Assembly (NCBI GenBank): GCA_031275035.1
Contig: JAISPH010000054.1
Coordinates: forward strand, 1 to 29,803
Origin: Treponema sp.
GTDB lineage: Bacteria; Spirochaetota; Spirochaetia; Treponematales; Breznakiellaceae
DNA length: 29,803 nucleotides
Direction: 5' to 3'
In this document: piece after piece, positions 23,871 through 29,803 of the stretch
How the letters are laid out: each line of letters starts with the position of its first letter
Numbering within the stretch: position 1 is the stretch's first letter
Program-made: the position numbers and the translations under genes
Notes under the pieces: generated by a model
Database searches by the model: none
Told to the model about the DNA's origin: nothing
Seen by the model: the letters and a program-made list of their open reading frames with translations, nothing else

Positions 23871-24164
23871 ATGGATGCGATAGAGACTATACGCGGGGAA
23901 CTGGAACAGCTGCTTTCTGATATAAACGCCTCCGGGTATGCCAATGTCGACACCGGGATTACGGACAGACTTGACACCGTTGGCGCGGCGGCAGAAAAGT
24001 CAGGCATGAAAAACGGGAAAAAACTCATAGATAATTTGTCGGAGGTGTTAAAATCCTTTAAGGAAGGCAAGGCCGAGGAAAAAAGCGTTGCCCTCCGTTT
24101 CACGGCGCTGGAATTTTACAATAATAATATCAAAGATGAGACGGGAGAGGTCGAAGAATTATAG
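23871..24164 (+). CDS. Small conserved hypothetical protein, 97 aa
   Basis: I do not recognise the family. The protein is acidic and mostly helical, without signal or membrane segments. It has two amphipathic helices (ETIRGELEQLLSDINASGY, SGMKNGKKLIDNLSEVLKSFKEGK) and a C-terminal segment VALRFTALEFYNNNIKDE. AGGGGA lies six bases before the ATG, and a good promoter lies upstream, so it is very likely translated. It is the first gene of a tight five-gene run, and the next gene starts 16 bases after its stop. A regulatory or scaffolding role could be imagined, but nothing in the sequence shows one. Confidence 0.8.
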   Translation: MDAIETIRGELEQLLSDINASGYANVDTGITDRLDTVGAAAEKSGMKNGKKLIDNLSEVLKSFKEGKAEEKSVALRFTALEFYNNNIKDETGEVEEL

Positions 24165-24180
24165 GCTCCGGTATTTTTTA

Positions 24181-25053
24181 ATGATTCTCCGTTATACCCA
24201 ATCTGGTTTTATCTTTATCACAGTGGAAGATGATCCTGACAGGATTGTTGACGCCATGCTTCAAACCAATTATTCCGAAGAATTTTGCCTGGCTTTGGAT
24301 TTCGACTCCGGTTTTATTGCGGGTCTTATGGCTGCAGGTTTCCTGGTAATGTCCGCCCACATGGGCGGCAAAGCCGGAGAAGAAGACGCCGAAGGGCCTC
24401 AGTATATACTGCTCCCCAAGCTCCATCTGGAAAGGTCGGTGCTTTTCTTTCCGGATCTTCACGAAACCAAAACAGTACGGCGTCTTCTGAAGCGCTACGA
24501 GCTGCGCTTTGACGGCCCGCCTCTGGCTTCCGCCGGACCGGGAATGCCCGGAGGCCTTGGAAAAGACGGAAATCCGGCTTCTTCCGGGGTCCCTGCGGCC
24601 CACGCCGACTTTGCCCGTATTCTGGAACGCTGCGTTCTGGTCCACGGCGCCGACTGGCTTACTCCGCCGCTGCTGGAGAAACTCGTGGAGATACGCCGTA
24701 CCGCAGCCGGAGACGGCGGTGATAATTCCAAAAACAGGTGGATCTCTCCCTATGCCCGGCGCCGCGGACCCCGGAGGACGGTCCTGCCCGTCTCCTTCGG
24801 ACTATACCGGGACGGGGAGCTTGTGGCGGGCGAATTCGGTACCGTAATAGGCCGGGTCTACACCAGCTATTCCGGCTACCGGGACGAGGATTCGGCGGGA
24901 ACCGCCCAGCTGGTCCTGACCGGCCGCTATCTCAGGGATACAGGATACGCCTTCTGGGATTTGGGCATGCCCATGGACTACAAGGACCGGCTGGGGGCGG
25001 TTAATGTAGATCCCCGGCGTTTTGTTGAATTATACCGCGGGGCTTTGTTATAG
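24181..25053 (+). CDS. Divergent Aat-like (leucyl/phenylalanyl-tRNA-protein transferase family) protein
   Basis: The 290-aa product resembles the Aat family: the N-terminal part (YSEEFCLALDFDSGFIAGLMAAGFLVMS) and C-terminal GNAT-like part (FGLYRDGELVAGEFGTVIGRVYTSYSG, AGTAQLVLTGRYLRDTGYAFWDLGM, LGAVNVDPRRFVELY) align by eye with Aat. Canonical Aat adds Leu or Phe to protein N-termini as degradation signals. Key positions differ: the canonical GESMFS Glu aligns with Tyr, and Asp-Cys-Gln reads Asp-Leu-Gly, so ordinary transferase activity is doubtful. A Gly/Pro-rich insertion lies near residues 115-140. The start is uncertain: ATG 24181 matches expected family N-termini but has no good ribosome binding site; in-frame ATGs lie upstream at 24136 and 24088. 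It is ten bases upstream of glgX. Confidence 0.8.
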   Translation: MILRYTQSGFIFITVEDDPDRIVDAMLQTNYSEEFCLALDFDSGFIAGLMAAGFLVMSAHMGGKAGEEDAEGPQYILLPKLHLERSVLFFPDLHETKTVRRLLKRYELRFDGPPLASAGPGMPGGLGKDGNPASSGVPAAHADFARILERCVLVHGADWLTPPLLEKLVEIRRTAAGDGGDNSKNRWISPYARRRGPRRTVLPVSFGLYRDGELVAGEFGTVIGRVYTSYSGYRDEDSAGTAQLVLTGRYLRDTGYAFWDLGMPMDYKDRLGAVNVDPRRFVELYRGALL

Positions 25054-25063
25054 AGCTTGAACC

Positions 25064-27232
25064 ATGATAGACTATCCCATGACTTTTGGCAGCTTCACAG
25101 TTGATAACGGCAAGCCTCTTCCTCTGGGTGCGGCATTAACCGATACGGGTGTAAATTTTTCTCTCTTTTCCCGGGGAGCCGCGGCGGTAACTTTGGCGCT
25201 TTTTGAGTCCGCCGATGCCGGCAGTCCCCGGCGGGAAATCAATCTGGACAAAGAAAAAAATAAAACCGGCGATGTATGGCACTGTCATATCCGGGGACTG
25301 GGCGCCGGGGCCCTTTACCTCTACCGGGTGGACGGGCCTTATGTACCGGAAAAGGGACTCCGCTTCAACCCCCGCAAATCCCTCATCGATCCCTACAGCA
25401 AGGCCATAACGGACCTCGGCAGTTGGGATCTAAAAACCTGCCTAGGCTACAACCAGGACGATCCTGCGGGGGATCTTTCCTTTTCCAATAAGGACGATCT
25501 CTACGCCCAGCCCAAATCGGTGGTGGTGGACGACAACGAATTCGACTGGCAGGGGGACACCCCTCTCAACTATCCTCTGAGATTCAGCGTACTCTACGAA
25601 ACCCATATCAAGGGTCTTACGGCCCATCCCAACGCGGGAGTACAGTATCCGGGAACTTACCGGGGAGTAATCGAAAAGATACCCTACTTCAAGGATCTGG
25701 GAATTACCAGCCTGGAATTCCTTCCTATCCAGGAATTCAACGAACATGAACTGACCCGGCTGAACCCCAAAACCGGAAAACCCCTAGTTAACTACTGGGG
25801 TTATTCTACGGTGGCCTTCTTTGCTCCCAAAGGGTCCTATGCGGCGGATAAAAGCCCCGGCGGACAGGTTCGGGAGTTTAAGGAGATGGTCCGGGAACTC
25901 CACAAGGCGGGGCTTGAGGTGATCCTGGATATTGTGTTTAACCATACCGCCGAGGGCAATGAGATGGGGCCCACCTTTTCCTTCCGGGGACTGGACAATA
26001 CCATCTACTACATATTAAACGAAAATAAACGCTACTATCAAAATTATTCCGGCTGCGGCAATACGGTAAACTGCAACCATCCGGTAGTACGGGGTTTTAT
26101 TCTGGATTGCCTTCGCTATTGGGTGGTGGAAATGCACGTGGACGGTTTTCGTTTTGACCTGGGCTCTATCCTGGGCCGGGACCAGCATGGCCGGCTTATG
26201 GAGAATCCCCCCATGCTGGAACGTATCGCCGAGGACCCGATCCTGAGCCACACCAAGATTATCGCCGAAGCCTGGGATGCCGGAGGCGCCTACCAGGTGG
26301 GCTGGTTTCCGGGAGGCCGCTGGGCGGAATGGAATGACCGCTTCCGGGATGATGTGCGGAAATTCTGGCGGGGCGATTCCATGGAAGCCCGTCATCTGGC
26401 GACCCGGATTTCGGGAAGCTCGGATCTCTATCTCCGGGACGGCAGAAAGCCCTTCCATTCCATCAACTTTATTACCAGCCACGACGGCTTTACCCTGCGG
26501 GACTTGGTAAGTTACAACAATAAGCATAACGAAGAAAACGGCGAAGAAAACCGGGACGGGGGCAGCTCCAACTACAGCGCCAACTATGGCTTCGAGGGTC
26601 CCACGGCCAATATCGCCATTGAAAATATCCGGGAACGGCAAATGAAAAATTTTTTCGCCACCCTGATGATCTCCCTGGGCACCCCCATGATTCTCGGCGG
26701 GGATGAATTAGGACGGACCCAAAGGGGAAACAACAACGCCTACTGTCAGGACAACGAAATATCCTGGTATGACTGGTCCCTTTTAGAGAAGAACAGCAAC
26801 CTGTTCCGTTTTGCCAGGGAGATGATCGCTTTCCGGCAGCGGCACCATGGTTTTATGCGTCCTGAATTCTATACCGGCCGGGACGGCAACTATAACGCCA
26901 CTCCCGACATAGCCTGGTACAATGAAAAGGGGGATACCCCAAACTGGGAAAAGGCCGATGCCTGCCTTGCCCTGCAGATAGACGGCAGCAAAGCGGAGAT
27001 CCTCGCTGACCGGGACGATAATGATTTCTTTATCATGTTTAACGCCGGACAGAAGCAGATCGTCTTTACCATATGCGAACCGCCGCCGGGAAAAATCTGG
27101 GTCCGGGCGGTGGATACCGGTATGCCGCCGCCGGAGGATATTCTTGTTCCGGGAAGCGAAAAACCCGTTCCGGACAACTATCTGGCGCGGGAACGGAGCA
27201 TGGTCATTTTTCTGTCAAAAAAGTCCGTTTAA
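25064..27232 (+). CDS. glgX: Glycogen debranching enzyme GlgX (GH13)
   Basis: The 722-aa enzyme hydrolyses alpha-1,6 branches in glycogen or limit dextrin in the cytoplasm. An N-terminal CBM48-like domain is at about 15-120 (GAALTDTGVNFSLFSRGAAAVTLALF, YLYRVDGPYVPEKGLRFNP). The GH13 barrel follows, with region I DIVFNHTAEG, nucleophile Asp in VDGFRFDLGSILGRD (near 364), acid/base Glu in KIIAEAWDAGG (near 402) and the third Asp in FITSHDGFTLRDLVSYNNKHNEENGE (near 473). The C-terminal beta domain is short (DNDFFIMFNAG). ATG 25064 gives the expected N-terminus; the ribosome binding site is weak. It lies 10 bp from the Aat-like gene and 11 bp from the phosphatase gene, so it is within the operon. 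Confidence 0.95.
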   Translation: MIDYPMTFGSFTVDNGKPLPLGAALTDTGVNFSLFSRGAAAVTLALFESADAGSPRREINLDKEKNKTGDVWHCHIRGLGAGALYLYRVDGPYVPEKGLRFNPRKSLIDPYSKAITDLGSWDLKTCLGYNQDDPAGDLSFSNKDDLYAQPKSVVVDDNEFDWQGDTPLNYPLRFSVLYETHIKGLTAHPNAGVQYPGTYRGVIEKIPYFKDLGITSLEFLPIQEFNEHELTRLNPKTGKPLVNYWGYSTVAFFAPKGSYAADKSPGGQVREFKEMVRELHKAGLEVILDIVFNHTAEGNEMGPTFSFRGLDNTIYYILNENKRYYQNYSGCGNTVNCNHPVVRGFILDCLRYWVVEMHVDGFRFDLGSILGRDQHGRLMENPPMLERIAEDPILSHTKIIAEAWDAGGAYQVGWFPGGRWAEWNDRFRDDVRKFWRGDSMEARHLATRISGSSDLYLRDGRKPFHSINFITSHDGFTLRDLVSYNNKHNEENGEENRDGGSSNYSANYGFEGPTANIAIENIRERQMKNFFATLMISLGTPMILGGDELGRTQRGNNNAYCQDNEISWYDWSLLEKNSNLFRFAREMIAFRQRHHGFMRPEFYTGRDGNYNATPDIAWYNEKGDTPNWEKADACLALQIDGSKAEILADRDDNDFFIMFNAGQKQIVFTICEPPPGKIWVRAVDTGMPPPEDILVPGSEKPVPDNYLARERSMVIFLSKKSV

Positions 27233-27243
27233 GGAACAGCCTT

Positions 27244-27918
27244 ATGGATGAAAGCAGCTTTATTCTGGGGGTGGATCTGGACGGCGTGGTCGGCGATTTT
27301 TACAGCGCCATGCGGAAAATAGCGGCGGAATGGCTGGACAGGCCCATAGAGACCCTGGACAGGGAAGTTTCCTACGGCCTCGAAGAGTGGGACATCGACG
27401 AATACGGCGGCTACGACCGGCTTCACCGTTTTGCCGTAACCCAGCGGAACCTGTTCCGGGACATGGAACCCATTAAGGACGCTCCGGCGGTGCTGCGAAA
27501 ACTTTCCGCCCGGGGTATCAGAATACGGATAATTACCCACCGGCTTTTTCTTAAATACTTTCACCGGACATCCATTACCCAAACCGTGGACTGGCTGGAT
27601 ACCTGGGACATTCCTTACTGGGATCTCTGCTTTATGGCGGACAAGGGCGCCGTCGGAGCCCATGTATACATAGACGACGCCCCCTCCAACATAATCCGCC
27701 TCCGGGATCATGGCTGCAGGACCATTGTATTCACCAATTCCACCAACCGGGATCTGCCGGGACCCCGGGCCGGTTCCTGGAAAGAGGTGGAACGGATGGT
27801 ACTGGAGATCCGGGAAGAATGGAACACCGGAACCCGGACTCTTTTTGGGATCGGTACGGACGCCGCCGGCATGGACGCCGCAGGTACGGACACCGCAGGT
27901 TTTCGGGCCGGTGTCTGA
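27244..27918 (+). CDS. 5'(3')-deoxyribonucleotidase-like HAD phosphatase (NT5C family)
   Basis: The 224-aa HAD-superfamily protein resembles the NT5C 5'-nucleotidase family. The nucleophile motif is FILGVDLDGVVGDF (DxD near residue 11). Motif II is IRIRIITHR, and motif III/IV is VYIDDAPSNIIRLR near residue 142, followed by TIVFTNSTNRDLPGPRAGSW. The family removes phosphate from (deoxy)nucleotides, but many bacterial members are uncharacterised. ATG 27244 is used; frame extensions upstream lie inside glgX. The C-terminus is a simple repeat of three five-residue units (TDAAG, MDAAG, TDTAG) that looks like a recent microsatellite-type addition. The last eight bases overlap the GTG start of the radical SAM gene. 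Confidence 0.85.
   Translation: MDESSFILGVDLDGVVGDFYSAMRKIAAEWLDRPIETLDREVSYGLEEWDIDEYGGYDRLHRFAVTQRNLFRDMEPIKDAPAVLRKLSARGIRIRIITHRLFLKYFHRTSITQTVDWLDTWDIPYWDLCFMADKGAVGAHVYIDDAPSNIIRLRDHGCRTIVFTNSTNRDLPGPRAGSWKEVERMVLEIREEWNTGTRTLFGIGTDAAGMDAAGTDTAGFRAGV
27856..27900 (+). repeat. 15-bp tandem repeat at the 3' end of the phosphatase gene
   Basis: Three 15-bp units (27856-27870, 27871-27885, 27886-27900) encode (T/M)D(A/T)AG. They lie just before the stop codon, beyond the conserved HAD fold. Confidence 0.75.
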
Positions 27919-29419
27919 AATAGTTCTCGCCGCAATTAATGCAAAATGGATACATCCTTCCCTGGCTCTGCGGCTGCTCAAAGTAAATCTTGGAGAATAT
28001 GAAGACCGGGCCCTCATTCTGGAATTTGCCCTCCGTCAGCCCCTCAGGGAAAAGCTTGAACCCATCCTGGCGGCCCGTCCGCGGATTTTGGGATTATCGG
28101 TTTCAATCTGGAATCATACTGCGGCGCTGGAACTGCTCAAAGCGCTGGAACAGCAATGGAACGTTCCCGGCAAAGGCGGAAGACCGGCGGTGGTTCTCGG
28201 CGGGCCGGAAGTATCCTATCTGCCGGAGAGCGCCGAGATCATCGCCCATGCTGATTATGTAATCCGCGGCGATGGGGAGCTGGCCTTCCGGGATCTCTGC
28301 CGCCGTCTCCTGGGATCGTCCCTTCCCCTGGACGGAGCGGTCCGGGGCCGGCCGGATAAGTTTATCAACGCCCCGCCGGTGAATCCGGCGGACATCGATC
28401 CCGGTTACCGGCTCTACACCGGTGAAGACCTTGCCCGGAAACTGACCTATGTGGAGGCTTCCCGGGGCTGTCCCTTTGGCTGCGAGTTCTGCCTCAGCTC
28501 CGCCGAAGCTTCCAAAACCGGCGCCGGAAAAAAAGACGGCGGCCATTCGCCGGCAGCGCGGGAATTCCCCCTGGAGACTTTTCTGGGAGAGATGGAAAAG
28601 CTGATAAACCGGGGCGGCCGGAACTTTAAATTCCTGGATCGCAGTTTTAACCTGAACCCGGAACGGGCCCGGCGCATCATGGCGTTTTTTCTGGAACACG
28701 CTGCCAAAAAGACCGCGGAGAGCGAAAACCCCTATGCGCCGGGATTCTTTGTTCACTTTGAAATTTTTCCCGCCCTCTTTACCCCGGAACTGCGGGAGCT
28801 AGCCCGCCGTTTCCCGCCGGGAAGCCTGCGGCTTGAACTGGGCGTACAGACCTTTAACCGCCGGACCGCGGCCCTTATCAGAAGGCCCGGAGACGGAGAA
28901 AAAGAACTGGAGGCCCTCGACTTCCTCCGGCGGGAGACCGGCGCTATAGTCCATGCGGATCTTATCGCCGGCCTGCCGGGGGAGGACCTGTCTTCCTTTG
29001 CCGCCGGGTTTGACCGGCTCTGGCAGGTCCGGCCCGGGGAGATCCAACTGGGAATCCTCAAGTGCCTGCCGGGAACGCTCTTGCGCCGGCGCTGCGAAGC
29101 ATACGGCATACGTTACGCGGCGGAACCGCCCTACGAAGTTTTGGAAACCGCCGCCCTGCCGGAGCAGGACCTGGACCGGATAAAAAACTTTGCCCGTTTC
29201 TGGGAACTTATCGTTAACCGGGGCGCCTTTCCGGATCTGGTTCCGGCCCTCTGCCCCGAAGGAGAAAGCATGTTCCGGCGTTTCATGCGCCTGTCGGACC
29301 ATCTTTTACGGTATTTTGGACGGAACTGGGGTATTGACCGGCGGGAACTGCGGGAGGCGCTTGCGGCATCCTTGCCGGCGGCCTCCCTGCCGGCGGCCTC
29401 CTTGCAATTCCCGGTTTAA
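27911..29419 (+). CDS. B12-binding-domain radical SAM protein
   Basis: The 502-aa protein has an N-terminal cobalamin-binding-type domain (residues 1-135: IVLAAINAKWIHPSLALRLLK, ILGLSVSIWNHTAALELLKAL, VVLGGPEVSYLPES, ADYVIRGDGELAF). A radical SAM core follows with CxxxCxxC in YVEASRGCPFGCEFCLSS near residue 190, binding a 4Fe-4S cluster. The lid region (GRNFKFLDRSFNLNPERARRIM, LRLELGVQTFNRRTAALIRR, VHADLIAGLPGED) matches the DUF4080-type subfamily, whose substrates are largely unknown. The start is GTG 27911, because the conserved N-terminus begins there; it overlaps the upstream stop. The C-terminus ends in a LPAAS tandem repeat and is otherwise helical. Methylation or another radical modification is expected; the target cannot be inferred. 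Confidence 0.9.
   Translation: MSEIVLAAINAKWIHPSLALRLLKVNLGEYEDRALILEFALRQPLREKLEPILAARPRILGLSVSIWNHTAALELLKALEQQWNVPGKGGRPAVVLGGPEVSYLPESAEIIAHADYVIRGDGELAFRDLCRRLLGSSLPLDGAVRGRPDKFINAPPVNPADIDPGYRLYTGEDLARKLTYVEASRGCPFGCEFCLSSAEASKTGAGKKDGGHSPAAREFPLETFLGEMEKLINRGGRNFKFLDRSFNLNPERARRIMAFFLEHAAKKTAESENPYAPGFFVHFEIFPALFTPELRELARRFPPGSLRLELGVQTFNRRTAALIRRPGDGEKELEALDFLRRETGAIVHADLIAGLPGEDLSSFAAGFDRLWQVRPGEIQLGILKCLPGTLLRRRCEAYGIRYAAEPPYEVLETAALPEQDLDRIKNFARFWELIVNRGAFPDLVPALCPEGESMFRRFMRLSDHLLRYFGRNWGIDRRELREALAASLPAASLPAASLQFPV
29372..29401 (+). repeat. 15-bp tandem repeat at the 3' end of the radical SAM gene
   Basis: Two near-identical 15-bp units, (T/C)TGCCGGCGGCCTCC, encode LPAAS twice, preceded by a shorter degenerate unit (LAAS), just before the stop codon. 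Confidence 0.75.
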
Positions 29420-29510
29420 TTAACCACGAACGGCATGGACGCCGGCATCATGAACCTTCACGAACAGAAGGAGAAAAAGTGGAGCGAGGAAGGTCTGGGA
29501 CGGGTCCGGA

Positions 29511-29658
29511 GCGATATATACGCAATGCGTCTATAAGCGATGAGACGGCGATATATACGAAGTACATCTATACGCTGAACGGGCGGAATACATACGCAAT
29601 ACGTCTATATGCCGGACAGGCGGATGTAACACGCATTCGTTTTATTTCCGGGGCAAGG
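29511..29658 (+). repeat. Degenerate tandem array of about four 37-bp units
   Basis: Units start at 29511, 29548, 29585 and 29622, exactly 37 bp apart. The first three share GCGATATATACG or GGAATACATACG at the start and CTATA at positions 21-25; the fourth is more decayed (about 57% identical to the third by eye). Units 1 and 3 contain an imperfect palindrome around ACGCAATGCGT/ACGCAATACGT. Confidence 0.7.
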
Positions 29659-29660
29659 GG

Positions 29661-29803
29661 TTGATTCCGTCCGTGGGGTACATGCCCAAGAGCCCGCTTG
29701 CGCGGGGGAGCCTTGGGGCGGTTAATCAGTGCAACGTCTACGAAATATGGTATGTATCCCCACATATAATCACATTCCTCTCGGAACGAAGATACCCCGC
29801 TGC
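29661..29803 (-). mobile_element. Dispersed palindromic element, copy B (runs off the window)
   Basis: This is the reverse complement of element A (7416-7568), with about nine differences over 143 bases, including one indel. The window ends inside the GC hairpin (GCAGCGGGG side). Conservation across the whole length, not only the hairpins, indicates recent spread or selection. Confidence 0.7.

Larger units (their letters stand above)
29420..29803. other. Gene-free 3' region with tandem repeats and dispersed element
   Basis: This 384-bp stretch after the operon contains 90 bp of unremarkable sequence, a degenerate 37-bp tandem array (29511-29658) and then element copy B to the window edge. 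No conventional terminator is visible after the radical SAM gene. Short open frames here are explained by the repeats. Confidence 0.55.

Noticed and set aside
27073..27243. N-terminal extension of the phosphatase frame into glgX
   Set aside because: The HAD domain starts right after ATG 27244 and the extension overlaps the conserved end of glgX in another frame.
27710..27910. N-terminal extension of the radical SAM frame
   Set aside because: The Pro/Gly-rich extension overlaps the phosphatase gene and has no homology to B12-binding domains; the conserved N-terminus begins at GTG 27911.
29511..29658. CRISPR array
   Set aside because: Although the spacing is 37 bp, similarity extends through the whole unit with no unique spacers, units are degenerate, and no cas gene is present.
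29479..29664. 61-codon open frame across the 37-bp array
   Set aside because: The 37-bp period is not a multiple of three, so the repeats are read in changing frames; the open frame is probably chance.

Overview
The window is about 29.8 kb of GC-rich bacterial chromosome, read here as a spirochaete of the Treponema group, probably a host-gut or termite-gut type. This rests on the combination of a BspA-like leucine-rich-repeat lipoprotein with a homopolymer tract at its 5' end, an MlaEFD lipid-transport operon, a CHASE2 adenylate cyclase, a divergent Aat-like protein, GlgX and a B12-type radical SAM protein. No rRNA or tRNA gene was found, so the taxonomic placement is inference.

Layout. (1) 1-3570: a surface lipoprotein with Ig-like and LRR repeats, whose reading frame runs through a run of 24 C's and off the left edge, followed by two uncharacterised genes. 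(2) 3570-3960: a gene-free stretch with palindromes and part of a dispersed element, then RNase Y and a YmdB-type phosphoesterase. (3) 6550-7345: a membrane-anchored GerMN-domain protein on the minus strand. (4) 7612-10579: mlaE, mlaF and mlaD, each overlapping the next by 4 bases. A dispersed palindromic element lies just upstream. (5) 10583-19498: eight minus-strand genes for uptake and processing of an unknown sugar. In transcription order they are dehydrogenase, TIM-barrel isomerase, ABC ATPase, permease and binding protein; then a strong terminator; then a LacI repressor, a second dehydrogenase and a second TIM-barrel isomerase. A consensus-like promoter followed by a perfect 14-bp palindrome precedes the first gene and is the likely operator. 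(6) 19837-21224: an exported SH3 protein and an M48 lipoprotein peptidase. (7) 21301-23556: the CHASE2 cyclase. (8) 23871-29419: a tightly packed five-gene run (small unknown protein, Aat-like protein, GlgX, NT5C-like phosphatase, radical SAM). (9) 29420-29803: about four units of a degenerate 37-bp tandem repeat, abutting a second copy of the dispersed element.

Functionally, the window joins RNA turnover (RNase Y/YmdB), envelope lipid trafficking (Mla) and sugar uptake with redox/isomerase processing under LacI control. It also holds glycogen debranching and cAMP signalling. The observations most worth following are the poly-C contingency tract, the LacI operator and its regulon, the MCE protein with a beta-rich C-terminal domain, the Aat-like protein with replaced catalytic residues, the dispersed element, and the 37-bp array.
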